NCBI GenBank assembly: GCA_011316305.1
Contig: SAUG01000103.1
Location: 62,001 to 126,000 of the forward strand
DNA length: 64,000 bases
Reading direction: 5' to 3'
Source: Rusavskia elegans
Lineage: Eukaryota > Ascomycota > Lecanoromycetes > Teloschistales > Teloschistaceae
In this document: in pieces, positions 21,796 to 32,463 of the stretch
Position numbering within the stretch: the stretch's first letter is position 1
Layout of the letters: every line of letters starts with the position of its first letter
Translations under genes and position numbers: made by a program
Notes under the pieces: model-generated
Told to the model about the DNA's origin: nothing
The model's input: only the letters and a program-made list of their open reading frames with translations
The model's database searches: none

Positions 21796-24588
21796 TCAAT
21801 CATAAAGCTCCATTCCAGCATCTCCATCTTCTATCATCAAGCCTGCTTCGTCCTCATTTATCATGTCCTCATCATCCTCGAGGTCACTGTCCCCGTGATT
21901 CGCAAGCACTGTAATCCTGCCATCTTCTATGACGACTCTGGCAACCTCTCCGTCCTGGATGCTGCCTCTGAGGATCAAAACAGCCAGCCTGTTCAAGACT
22001 TCCTTTTCGATGAGTCTCGCCAGCGGCCGTGCCCCGTAAGCCGGCGAATATCCAGCAGAGCCTAGGTAATCTTTGACCTCGTCGTCGCAGTAGATTGTGA
22101 CTTTGCGATCGTTCTGCGCCAGCCGCTTTTGTATCTCATCTAATCGGACGTCAACAATCTTCCGGATCTCGCGTCTCGAAAGCCGGTTGAAGATGACAAT
22201 GCTGGAAATTCGATTCAGGAATTCGGGGAGGAAGTAGTTCCTCAATGCTGTCATGACCATTTCTTTTGTTGCAGGATCGATACGGCCATCACCTGCGTTT
22301 TGGCGGGCAAGGTATTCGGCACCAAGATTGGATGTCATGACCACAATGCAATTCCTCGCATCAACAATCCTACCCTGACCGTCCGTGATGCGACCGTCGT
22401 CCATGAGCTGAAGTAAAACAGTCAAGACTTCTTTCGCCGCCTTCTCCACCTCATCGAATAGGAGGATGGAGAAGGGTCTTCGCCTCAGCGACTCTGTGAG
22501 TTGGCCACCAGCATCATGTCCCACATAGCCAGGCGGCGCACCGATCATGCGGCTGAGTGAGTGTCGTTCTTGATATTCTGACATGTCGAACCGAATCATC
22601 GCTTTCGGATCGTCAAAGAGGAATTCTGCTAAAGCCTTCGTGAGAAGTGTCTTGCCAGTTCCGGAAGGACCGCAAAACAAAAAACTCGGAGGTTGGTTGG
22701 GGTTGCTCAAACCGGATCGTTGTAGACGAATTGCATTACTGACGGATTGGACTGCCTCCTTCTGCCCAACGACAATCTTGCCGAGCTGCCTCTCCATTTG
22801 CAGGAGCTTATCCTTCTCTGAGGTCTTGAGCCTCGTGACCGGGATGCCTGTCCATTTGGCAACGATATCGTTGATCTGATCAGGACCAACGGAATCTGTG
22901 GTCATTGCGTCGGCAGCATCAGAACCTGTTCTGGCCAATAATTCGGCGTCTGATCGAGCCCTATCAGCCTCAAGTTGCGCAATACGAGCTTGGACGTCTG
23001 GGATAGCGTAGTACTGCAAATCTGACGCCGTCTGCAGATCTTTGTTACGTTCAGCTTCCTCTTGCTTGGTCTTGAGCGCGTCCAATTTGATTTTGGCTTC
23101 TTGAATATCTTTGCTCCGTTGCTTTTCGCTTTCGTACTTCTCGCGCATTGGTTTCAACTCCTCTTCAGTGTTAGCAGCCTCTTGCTGGGCCTGCGCCAGA
23201 CGTGCACGAGCTGCATCGTCTTTTTCGCGTTGGAGCGCATGGATTTCAATTTGCAGTTGCCGAAGCTTCCGTTCCATGTTGTCGAGAGCTTCCGGCTGAG
23301 ATTCACGGGTAACTCGAACAGCTGCCGCAGCCTCGTCTATCAGATCGACAGCCGAGTCCGGTAGCCTTCGGGCGGTAAGATAGCGAGCTGCAAGTGTTGC
23401 TGCCGCAACGATAGCACCGTCCAAGATGTTGACACCGTGATGAACTTCGTATTTCTCTTTTAGTCCACGAAGGATAGATACGGTCTCGGGAATTGAGGGC
23501 TCCTTGACAAGCACCTGCTGGAATCGTCGTTCGAAAGCCTGGTCCTTCTCGATGTATTTCCGGTATTCGGCCAACGTTGTCGCACCAATGCAATGCAGTT
23601 GTCCCCGAGCAAGCATGGGCTTCAGTAGGTTGGCAGCATCCATACCACCTTCTCCGCTCGAACCGGCGCCCATCAGGAGATGGATTTCATCCACGAACAG
23701 TACTATCATCTCCTTGGAATCTTCGATCTCCTTGAGTACGCCTTTCATCCTCTCTTCAAATTCGCCGCGGTATTTGCTCCCAGCAACCAATGAACCAACA
23801 TCAAGGGAGAGTAATTTGCATGCTGCCAGGTTGGCTGGAACATCGGCATTGACGATTCGAGATGCAAGACCTTCAACAACGGTAGTCTTGCCCACACCAG
23901 GTTCACCTATCAGGACTGGGTTGTTTTTGGTCCTTCTCGATAATATACGGACCACTCGACGGATCTCGTCCTCCCTCCCGATAACAGGGTCAATTTTTCC
24001 CTCTCTGGCCAAGCTTGTCATGTCGATGGTGAACTTCTTTAGATTTTCATTGTCTTGCTCGGCATCAGCGGTCTTCGAGTCAACTCTCTTGGTGCCTCTG
24101 ATTTGTAGCACGGCATTGTCGATAAGTTTCGTGTTGGGGATATTTGCATCTGCCAGACATTTCTGAATAGCGGAATCTTGGGCAAGCGCCTCAATAAGAT
24201 GATCAATAGCCACGAAGCTGTCCTTTTGGGTTTTCTGCAGCTCTGTGGCACTTCGGAGGACCTTGGAAAACTGAGGCGAGAGAGAGACATGATCAGGTGG
24301 GGGATCCTGGCTGGGTAATCGTACGAGGGCTTTCTTCAGCGCCCGATCAAGGAGTTGTGGATCACCGTGAGCACGCTCAATGACTTGTCTGAACAGAGGC
24401 TGGGCGCCGCTGTCATGTGAAGCATTGACCTTTTGTTGGTGGTCTTTGGATTCGTCAGGAGGGGGATCGAGCAGCGAAACGGCCAAGTGGAGTGGAAGGA
24501 GTTGGGAGTGTTGGTATTGTTGGCAGAGTTCGTGAGAATCACCGAGGGCCTTCTGCGCGCGGTCTGTGAGCTGCATGCCCGAAGTCAT
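21796..24588 (-). CDS. HSP104: HSP104/ClpB disaggregase
   Basis: This intronless gene encodes 930 residues (yeast Hsp104 has 908). The cytosolic hexameric AAA+ chaperone threads aggregated proteins through its pore with Hsp70 help and gives thermotolerance. An N-terminal Clp repeat domain spans about 1-170. The first nucleotide-binding domain has Walker A GEPGVGKT (228-235) and Walker B VLFVDEIH. The coiled-coil middle domain spans about 430-560. The second nucleotide-binding domain has GPSGTGKT (640-647) and ILLFDEVEKA. The C-terminal domain ends in an acidic tail (DSDLEDDEDMINEDEAG and beyond), as in eukaryotic cytosolic members; no mitochondrial presequence is seen, which argues against Hsp78. 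A possible heat-shock element lies about 170 bases upstream. Confidence 0.95.
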   Translation of the reverse strand: MTSGMQLTDRAQKALGDSHELCQQYQHSQLLPLHLAVSLLDPPPDESKDHQQKVNASHDSGAQPLFRQVIERAHGDPQLLDRALKKALVRLPSQDPPPDHVSLSPQFSKVLRSATELQKTQKDSFVAIDHLIEALAQDSAIQKCLADANIPNTKLIDNAVLQIRGTKRVDSKTADAEQDNENLKKFTIDMTSLAREGKIDPVIGREDEIRRVVRILSRRTKNNPVLIGEPGVGKTTVVEGLASRIVNADVPANLAACKLLSLDVGSLVAGSKYRGEFEERMKGVLKEIEDSKEMIVLFVDEIHLLMGAGSSGEGGMDAANLLKPMLARGQLHCIGATTLAEYRKYIEKDQAFERRFQQVLVKEPSIPETVSILRGLKEKYEVHHGVNILDGAIVAAATLAARYLTARRLPDSAVDLIDEAAAAVRVTRESQPEALDNMERKLRQLQIEIHALQREKDDAARARLAQAQQEAANTEEELKPMREKYESEKQRSKDIQEAKIKLDALKTKQEEAERNKDLQTASDLQYYAIPDVQARIAQLEADRARSDAELLARTGSDAADAMTTDSVGPDQINDIVAKWTGIPVTRLKTSEKDKLLQMERQLGKIVVGQKEAVQSVSNAIRLQRSGLSNPNQPPSFLFCGPSGTGKTLLTKALAEFLFDDPKAMIRFDMSEYQERHSLSRMIGAPPGYVGHDAGGQLTESLRRRPFSILLFDEVEKAAKEVLTVLLQLMDDGRITDGQGRIVDARNCIVVMTSNLGAEYLARQNAGDGRIDPATKEMVMTALRNYFLPEFLNRISSIVIFNRLSRREIRKIVDVRLDEIQKRLAQNDRKVTIYCDDEVKDYLGSAGYSPAYGARPLARLIEKEVLNRLAVLILRGSIQDGEVARVVIEDGRITVLANHGDSDLEDDEDMINEDEAGLMIEDGDAGMELYD

Positions 24589-25061
24589 GTTTGCTGATTC
24601 TGATTGATGACTTCAACGAAACGTTGTCAAGTAGAACGTCTGCAGTATTTACAGCTTGGAAGGCAGAGGTGCACTTTGAGGAAGTAAATGAATTTTATGG
24701 AGTCATGAGTACGGGTACAGAAGCAACAGAGACGAACATGAAGAACAGGTGACTGATTCTCGAACGTGCCGGCAGGTTCAACTACGATCCAAGATCAACG
24801 GTCAAGTTCTCGCAGCTTCTCGTCCCTTCTGGCTAATGAATAAGGTAGCTCGGCTGCTGACTAATCCTTTAGCCCTGCTGCTTCAACTTCTTTGGCGAAT
24901 TTCTATGTACTGGAAGGCAGTGTTTCATTCACAGAAGAAGCAATAGAACCGGACGACCTCCATATAATTCAATTATGCAAGTATTTACAATAATGTGGTT
25001 GAGCAGTGGATATCCGCGATATGCTCCTCCCAAATGCTTCAGCAGGATCGATCTTGGTTAT
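24589..25061. other. HSP104 upstream region
   Basis: This stretch lies between the HSP104 start and the 3' end of the next minus-strand gene. It holds the putative heat-shock element and several scattered TTC/GAA units. No coding sequence is supported. Confidence 0.35.
24757..24764. promoter_or_regulatory. Possible heat-shock element upstream of HSP104
   Basis: TTCTCGAA is a perfect inverted pair of the NGAAN unit bound by Hsf1, about 170 bases before the HSP104 start. A further GAA unit lies close by (near 24741). The motif is short enough to occur by chance; position before a heat-shock gene is the main argument. Confidence 0.35.
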
Positions 25062-25843
25062 TTAGACAAGTAGAGCAGCTAATGCAGCAGCTCCAACGAG
25101 AGCGATCATCGAGCTCCGACCAAGGCTTGTTGCGCTGCCCGTGGTACCTGTCGAATTTGCTTGTCCTGAAGATGGGGTTGACTGCGAGGAAGTCGAGCGA
25201 GCCGTCATTGAGGTTGGCTGGGTTGGCGGGCTGGTGGAGGTGGCTGTCGAAGGTGTTCGAGTCGGTGGGGCGGCAGCGGCCGCAATGCCACCTGTAATGG
25301 GGATTTGGGTGTACTGGAACTCGTCGGCGAGGAGTGTCGTAGTCACGTCTGCGGCTTCAGCCGGAGCCCCTGATTCTTCTGGTGGTACGTCGCCGGAAGC
25401 GGTACAGACAGCGGAGACAGTGCCTTCAACAGAGCATTTGATAGTGGCAGTGCTATGATGTATGATCAGTTTGGCAGTTGATACGATGGATCGTCCGGGC
25501 ACTTACACTCCCTCAAGGCCAATGGCATATTGTATGCTGGAAGTGCCGTCTTTGATATAGGCAAATGGGCCAGGGAAGCCGCACTCTTCGGAATCTGTCC
25601 CAGCTGAGCATTGGATTTGGTACGTGGTGGCGGGCCCGTCCTGTTCAATGCAACTATTAGAAGAGAGCAATCGAGCGGAAGATTTTCTACACGTACCGTT
25701 CCTACGATAGATCCCACCAAAGGCTGGGGATCGGCGTTCACGATGAAGATCGAAGCTGATGATTGAGCGGACAACATAGATTGAGCCGAGACGAACATGG
25801 CCAGAGCCAATACCGCTGTGACAGGAAGGAGAAGTCGTGCCAT
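25062..25843 (-). CDS. GPI-anchored cell-surface protein
   Basis: Exons are 25843-25697, 25640-25507 and 25452-25062 (223 residues). The protein has a signal peptide (MARLLLPVTAVLALAMFVSA) and a small folded region with four cysteines around YQIQCSAGTDSEECGFPGPF and TIKCSVEGTVSAVC. A Thr/Ser/Pro-rich stalk (about 130-195) suits O-mannosylation. The C-terminus is hydrophobic (SMIALVGAAALAALLV) behind small residues, typical of GPI attachment. It is probably plasma-membrane or wall bound. Both introns are supported by restored frame and standard borders. Similar short surface proteins are widespread in filamentous ascomycetes; no biochemical role can be inferred. Confidence 0.82.
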
Positions 25844-26814
25844 GGCGTTTGGTGAACAGGACGAAGTGTCTGGATGAAGCTGTTGTTGATGGTAGAATAG
25901 CCTGGGCTGTTGTAGTCCCTCAAGATGGAATAGTGAACGGTGAGGGAGAAGGGCATCATAGTGAGGTTAAGGTAGCCATGATCCTCCAACCCCTTAATCA
26001 AACGACGGGAACAGGTGTGCCCGAGGTGCCTGGCGCTGTTGTCTTTCATGGTGTTGTTCTCCTTCATGGCGCTGAGAGACTCCGTCAGTCCTTCCCAGGT
26101 GCTCCAATATCGTACTGAACCAGAGCATGAGCTCACGGGACAGTCTCTGAGGATGATGACAAAATCCGACAGGGGAAAGTTGTGCGGATGCCGAGACGGG
26201 ACGGGATGTTGTAGGGCCACTAAATAAAATACTCCTGCCAAGAGACGACTGTTGACAACAACAACAACATCGTACTCCGCGAGGCATCTAGGATTGTGTA
26301 TTAGAGGCACGCAAACAAGCACTGTCCTGTATAACACAAAAGATGCGTGGCAAATCGAACGATGTGAGGATGCCTGATCGACGTCTCGACTTAGCAACAT
26401 TCATCCGCATGTCACCTGTGTCCGTCAGGCAAACAAGATGTCTCCGTACACAACCACTTCCTCAGCAGCCTTCCGCATCGATTGAAGGTCCTCCCATGGA
26501 TCCGCTTACTTACCCTGGTTATAGTTGGTGGTCGGGTGGGTGGCTGCCCGTATTAAAGTCTTACATGCGTCGCCTTCTCTTATCGACGAATCCGATACCT
26601 AGTGAGTTGTTGGAAGTACGACAGGACCACTTTCCTTCGTTCTTTCCTTTTCTGGTCCTAGCTATCACAATTGGTGCACCCCATTGAATCTCTGCTCGTT
26701 CCGATTCTATCACATATCCTTTTCTTCCATTTACTGCCTCTGTGAAGAGCCTGTCCATTCTACCTATTGCTATTCCTGCATTCCGCAACACCACTTCATC
26801 CCACTTTTTTGCCA
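25844..26814. other. Divergent intergenic region
   Basis: About 970 bases lie between the start codons of the GPI protein and the alpha-amylase. Only shadow frames are present. Both promoters must lie here. Confidence 0.4.
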
Positions 26815-28568
26815 ATGACCATGGAACCGTCAGAAGTACCACGTCAGCCCACACCCGCAAACGCCACCATGTTCCAAGCCTTTGAATGGTATATCCCGGC
26901 AGATCAGAAACACTGGCTCAGACTTCGGGAAGCCGTTGCGGGGTTGCACGCTACCGGCATTGACAACATGTGGATCCCTCCGGCCTGTAAAGGCTCAAAT
27001 CAGCAAGGTAATGGATACGATATCTATGACTTGTACGATCTTGGAGAATTCGATCAGAAGGGAGGCGTCTCGACCAAATGGGGAACCAAGGAAGAACTAG
27101 TCCAGCTTGTTCAAAGAGCGAACGAAGTCGGCGCAGGAATCTACTTTGACGCTGTCCTGAATCAAAAAGCTGGAGCGGACCGCACGGAACAGTGCCGTGT
27201 AATCGAAGTTGACCCGAACGGTGTGGACGAAAGTGAGATGCATATAGGTCATTGACTGACTGATTTGCTAGACCGCACCAAAGCGATCACCGATCCATAC
27301 TCCATTGATGGCTGGCTCGGCTTCGACTTTCCCGGTAGAGGAGGAAGGTACTCAACCTTGACCTACCACTGGTACCACTTCTCCGGCACCGACTACAATA
27401 ATGCAAATGGCAAGACCGCAATTTACCGAATACTTGGGGATGGCAAGGACTGGTCGAGATTCGTAGACAAGGAGAAAGGCAATTATGATTACCTCATGTG
27501 AGTTCGCCTTTTCCTAGCTGTCCTGAGGGTCTCGAACTAATTGGTGCAAGGTTCGCCGATCTTGACTACACTCATCCAGAAGTCGAAGCCGACGTGAAAG
27601 CTTGGGGTGAGTGGCTCTATAGCCAAGTTCCGATCAAGGGTATACGCTTCGACGCCATCAAGCACTACTCTGAAGAATTTCTGCAAAGCCTCGTTGAGCA
27701 CTTGGACGAGAGAATCGGTCCCGGGTGGTTCCTTGTGGGTGAATTCTGGCAAGATTCCCTGGATGCTATGACGACCTATATTCGAAACATGCAACACAAA
27801 TTCTCGCTCTTCGATGCGCCACTTGTCTACAATTTCTCGTCTATATCCAATACTGAGAATGCAGATTTGACGAAAGTCTTTGAAGGGACCCTTGTTGGCG
27901 CCGAACCTGTAAATGCTGGTGTGTTGCGTCAGACTTGAAAAAGAACAGTACCTGACGCGTGGGCAGTGACGCTGGTAATGAACCACGACACCCAACCGTA
28001 CCAAGCTCTTGCAGCCGACATCCAGCCTTTCTTCAAGCCTCTTGCTTACTGTCTCATCCTTCTTCGCGCCGAGGGCTATCCGTGTGTCTTCTTTGGCGAT
28101 GTATACGGCATCCAAGGGGACCACCCCCTCCCTCCGTCTTGTGGCGGCAAGGTCCCGGATCTCTGCCTGGCCCGCAAGCTTTATGCATATGGCGAGCAGC
28201 TGGACTACTTCGATTTCCCTCAGTGTATCGGCTGGACTCGACTTGGGACGTGGGATCGCCCGTCCGGCTTAGCATGCGTATTGAGTAACGCCGGGCCGAA
28301 CGAGAAATGGATGTATGTGGGGCGAGAGCATCGGGGGGAGGTTTGGACAGATATCCTGGGCTGGAAGCAGGGCCAAGTCACTATCAACGACGACGGATGG
28401 GGATGCTTCACTTGCGGCGCCGTAAGTGTTGCCGTATGGGTGAATGGGTCGGCAGAGGGGAGAGATCAGCTTGGGAAATTGTGAGTCTGGACAAGACCTT
28501 TGTTGCCATGTCTAGCGACCCATCCTGACCGATCCAACAGCGACGCCGACATCTACGGGCGACGATGA
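26815..28568 (+). CDS. Intracellular alpha-amylase (GH13)
   Basis: Exons are 26815-27220, 27272-27497, 27551-27918, 27967-28480 and 28541-28568 (513 residues). It is a glycoside hydrolase of family 13 acting on alpha-1,4-glucan. The four classical regions are visible: DAVLNQKAG (I), GIRFDAIKHYS with the nucleophile Asp (II), FLVGEFWQD with the acid/base Glu (III) and MNHDTQP (IV). It begins directly with the catalytic barrel (FQAFEWYIPAD) and has no signal peptide, so it belongs to the cytoplasmic fungal amylases resembling bacterial liquefying enzymes. In Histoplasma such an enzyme (AMY1) is needed for alpha-1,3-glucan. Four introns of 48-60 nt restore frame exactly. The last exon codes for only nine residues, and its end overlaps the convergent neighbour by 16 bp. 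Confidence 0.92.
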
Positions 28569-29542
28569 TGCTCGCGATCATGACCTTCTTGCTCAACCAA
28601 GTTCACCCACAATGCCGGCAGAGCAGCTTCTGAGCTTTCTCGACCTAACATAGCCTCGCTGGCCTCAAGGAAATGGTCTTTAAACTCGGTCCAAAGCATC
28701 TGCTCCGTGGAGGTTTTGCGTCCCGGACGTGGGAAGTAGGGATCGTTCTGGTAGAATGCTTTCACCGCCTGCTCAACGCCTCGCTCGTCCATGGGCATAT
28801 CTCTGCACAAATCGAAGTCGAGGACCCAGACGACGTGTTCTCCAAGAAAAACGGAATCGATAACAGCTGGCCGGGCAAGGATTCCATGGTGGTGGACCGT
28901 GTCGCCTTTCCATGGTGGAGCTAATACGAACTCGACGTCATTCGCATCCACGCGCGCTTTCCAGTAGAGGTGGGCGAGAGCGTCGGCCAAGATGGTTGCG
29001 TACAGCTTGAAGTCCAGTGCGAGCTCTTCGATCTGATCGAGATGGAGAGGATAGTTGCGGAGGCTGAATCCTTTGAACCTGGACCCTCCTTCCAGCCGGC
29101 GCATCCGTCCAAGGTAAAGGCGAACGAGACAGTCATGGTTCGCTTCTGATGAAGTGATCTCGGATCTCTTGTCGTGCGGGCAATATTTGCTAATCAGGGC
29201 ATTCCGGACTGCTTCCTGGAAAGGGGGTATGCGGTCCGTGACGAGGGCGTTGCAACGTGTGTAACCTGGGGGGAATTTGGAAATGCGGTCCCTCCACCAA
29301 GCTCTGTCGTCTCTGGAAACGTACAGATGGTATCTCGGCACGCTGATGCTGGAGTGATTGGCGAGCAGACTGTTGAAGACCTTGCGGTGCATGACATAGT
29401 CGTTGTGGACTGATCTGCTCTCGGCGCCATCCTCTCGTTTGATGGCACAGGTATCGTCTGATGCCATGGGGGCCGCCCAAACGGTCCCACAGTTGCCTGC
29501 CCCGATACGTCGATAGTCGTTATACCTGGTGTCGCTCATCAT
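28553..29542 (-). CDS. DUF3669 protein, kinase-like
   Basis: This single exon encodes 329 residues. The sequence fits the fungal DUF3669 family, whose members are often named zinc-finger proteins although no finger is visible here. The N-terminus carries a glycine-rich loop (IGAGNCGTVW, 13-22) and a candidate lysine in CAIKRED (Lys35). A DFD triad (242-244) in VWVLDFDLCRD sits where a kinase DFG would be. The conserved family core is FSLRNYPLHLDQIEELALDF. I infer a reduced protein-kinase-like fold; activity is not established. No signal peptide or membrane span is present. Fungal genomes often hold several diverse copies. Its 3' end overlaps the amylase coding end. Confidence 0.78.
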   Translation of the reverse strand: MMSDTRYNDYRRIGAGNCGTVWAAPMASDDTCAIKREDGAESRSVHNDYVMHRKVFNSLLANHSSISVPRYHLYVSRDDRAWWRDRISKFPPGYTRCNALVTDRIPPFQEAVRNALISKYCPHDKRSEITSSEANHDCLVRLYLGRMRRLEGGSRFKGFSLRNYPLHLDQIEELALDFKLYATILADALAHLYWKARVDANDVEFVLAPPWKGDTVHHHGILARPAVIDSVFLGEHVVWVLDFDLCRDMPMDERGVEQAVKAFYQNDPYFPRPGRKTSTEQMLWTEFKDHFLEASEAMLGRESSEAALPALWVNLVEQEGHDREHHRRP

Positions 29543-30304
29543 GGTCGAGGTAGAGGATCTGTGTGTTTCCTGTAAGTTCGGTCTTATGTTTTTACTGTTT
29601 CAATCTGAGGTCTATATGCAGGAAAGGTCAGTAGGATTCCTACCTTTTTTAGTATTGCAAGTATTTGGTTGGCACTTCCCAGATGTTTTTATGTGCTCCG
29701 TATTGCGCAAATATACCACCGGATGGCCCAACCTTTCCAAGTGCGACCAGCAACGGTCTTCTCTTTTCAAAAACAAAGCAAGCTCGGCAATCCAATTCCG
29801 TGAAGGATTGGCCACATTTGAAGTGATCTTTGTATGCAGTGTCAAAGATCACAGGTTCAAGCAATCCAGTTACGGATTCACTGACAAACGAATTCAATGC
29901 ACATAATCCCAGGGTTGGCGAAGGTAGCTCTCGCATTCACTTTCTTGCCTTCACTGAAACATCACCTGTCGATTTCTTGCTCGTTGACTTTTTCTCTGCT
30001 CGACGTGATTTGGGGCGAGAATCGCGCTCATCATGCATTGGCCCTCGATCTGATTCCGCAACCTCCAATACATCAGGAACTGTACGCTATTCTCCATATT
30101 ATATGCCTCACATGAAACCATCACTTCTTCAGTGTCCATCTTTTCCGTCGTCTTCATTTTACTCCACAGCGCTTGCAGACAAACGTCATGCGGGACCTTT
30201 CCGTCTAGTCCTTGGACCGAGGCATCCAACTTTCCTATGCGTGTACACAGACACCCAGCCATCCCGACAAAGTCCTGATCCCGCTATCTTCAGTCGTCTG
30301 GGCC
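29543..30304. other. Divergent intergenic region
   Basis: This region lies between the DUF3669 gene and the amidase. An open frame at 29830-30318 (+) is Ser-rich without motifs and is judged spurious. Confidence 0.4.
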
Positions 30305-32109
30305 ATGAGTCCAGCTAATTGGGAGACAATTCGTGATCGGAAGCTGGAAGAGCAACGATCGCGGATACGGCAACAATGGCTCATACCTGAGAGCCAGCTT
30401 CCAGCAGACAGCGTTTTAGATGTCACAGATGTACCTAGATCATGCGGTATCTTGTCAAGCCGAGAGGTCAACATCACCGACGGCTATGATGCGAGAGGTC
30501 TTGCGGAAGCCATCCGTATGAAGACATATACTGCTGCAGAAGTCACTACAGCTTTCTGCAAGGTTGGGCCGCCTTTCATCTCTTCCGACGTTTCATTTGA
30601 CCAGCCTCCCAATCGCTCATAAGTGTTGTTTCCCTATTTCAGCGTGCAGCAATTGCCAACCAGCTCACCTCCTGCCTCACCGAATGCCTCTTCGACTCAG
30701 CCCTCACCCGCGCCGCCTTCCTAGACGCTCATCTCCATCGCACCGGCAAAACCCTCGGGCCCCTTCACGGCCTTCCCATCTCTGTCAAAGACACATTCGA
30801 CATCAAGGGCATCGACTCCTCTGTCGGCATCTCTGCTCTCGCCTTCCACCCCGCCCAAGCCAATGCTCCTATAATCGACACCCTCCTCGCGGCCGGTGCC
30901 GTCGTCCACTGCAAAACAAACGTCCCGCAATCCATGCTCGCCCTCGACAGCGTCAACAACATCTTCGGCCGCGTTCTCAACCCACGGAACCGGCGCCAGT
31001 GGACCGCGGGTGGGAGTTCCGGCGGTGAAGCCGTGTTGGTGGCTCTGAGAGGCTCCGTGATGGGCGTGGGCACGGATGTGGGCGGGAGTATCCGGATTCC
31101 CGCGTTCGTGAACGGGATCATGGGATTCAAGCCTGGGAAGGGCAGGATCAGTGACAAAGGGCTAACCACAGGGCAATTACCTGCAGCGGGGAAGGTAGGA
31201 TTGGAGAGCTGTGTTGGGCCGATTGCACGAACGATCGAAGACCTAGGACTATTCATGGAAGTCGTCGAGAACGGACGGATGTGGGAGGTGGACCCAGAAG
31301 TAAAAGCGGAAGAGGGATGGTGGACCAGGAGTCCCGATCCCGTATTACCCTTACACACAAAACTTCAAGAAGAAGAAGAAGAAGAAGAAGGAAAGAAACC
31401 CCTAAAGATAGGAATCCTCCCCTCCGACGGCATCACCACCCCCCTCCCCCCCGTAACCTCCACCCTCCACCGCCTCACCCGCCTCCTCCAATCCCACAAA
31501 ACCATCAAACTCACCCCCCTAAATCCCCACACGACAGGCTTCTCAGCCTGCCAATCCCTATCCAACAAATTCTTCTCCGCCGAAGGCAGCGCCCACCTCC
31601 TCACCCTCATAAACTCAACATCCGAGCCCCTAATCCCCTGGCTCTCGACCCGCCTGCGCCCAAAAACCCCCGCCACACTCGACCGCTTCCGCGCTCTCTC
31701 CGCCCAGAGAAACGAACTCAGCACGCAGCTCCTACGCTCCATCTGGATGGACAACGACATCGATATCCTGATCTGTCCCGTCGCGCCCCATCCCGTCCCG
31801 CCGCCCGATGCCTGGAATGCGGTGGGGTATACATCCGCCTTCGTACTGCTGGATTGGCCGGCGGGCGTGGTGCAGGTTGGGCGAGTGCGAGGGGAGGATT
31901 TGCGGGGGGAGATGCAGGAGGAGGTGAAGGGGGAGTGGGATCGGGTGAATAGGGGGTTGTGGGATAGGGGCGTTAGGGAGGGGTATTTGGGGAGTGCGAT
32001 GGCGGTGCAGGTTGTGGGGCCGCCGGGGAGGGAGAGGAGGTGTTGGGAGGGGATGAGGGTTTTGGAGCGGGTTGTTGAGGGGGTGGGAGGGGAGAGGGCG
32101 AGGTTGTAG
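30305..32109 (+). CDS. Fungal amidase (acetamidase-like)
   Basis: Exons are 30305-30562 and 30643-32109 (574 residues). The amidase-signature enzyme hydrolyses amides to acid and ammonia, probably in the cytosol. The catalytic Lys lies in PISVKDTFD, and the signature GGSSGGEAVLVALRGSVMG is followed by GTDVGGSIRIPA with the nucleophile Ser. The N-terminal block (WETIRDRKLEEQ and EVTTAFCKRAAIANQL) is typical of fungal acetamidase-like proteins; the intron falls exactly between K and R of that block. The substrate cannot be told. A poly-Glu run (near residue 328) comes from AAGAAG repeats. The coding strand switches from C-rich (about 31418-31700) to G-rich (about 31855-32109), giving an unusual composition but a continuous frame. 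Confidence 0.88.
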
Positions 32110-32463
32110 CGTTTTTGTGGATGGGTTGGAGGGTGGAGTTGGGGTTGATGGACTGGCGGTTGGGTTTCAGAGATTTTATATGGAATTGCTGATAAGGTTT
32201 TCGTATCCAAACCTTATGGAAATTTGAGAAAGCCGCGAGGTGTTCAGTGTGGGAGGTCAGATGTACGGATGGATCGGCTCGATCTGCAATTCGAAGTGAA
32301 ATCATGAGGTTGGGTTTTCAGGCACAGACAAGGTCAATTGATGATGGTCGTCTAGGACGAAGTAAATGAGCCTTGAACTTATATACAAGGAAGCTTTTCC
32401 ATAAAATCCTTTTTCACCAATACGACGCCTTTCAACATGTCTTCACCCTAGATCGTTGTCGTC
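32110..32463. other. Intergenic region between convergent genes
   Basis: This is the 3' flank of the amidase and of LEU4. No feature is seen beyond the trailing G-rich sequence. Confidence 0.4.

Noticed and set aside
31365..32210. 281-codon minus-strand frame over the amidase
   Set aside because: It is a shadow caused by the C-rich then G-rich composition; the plus strand carries clear amidase motifs.
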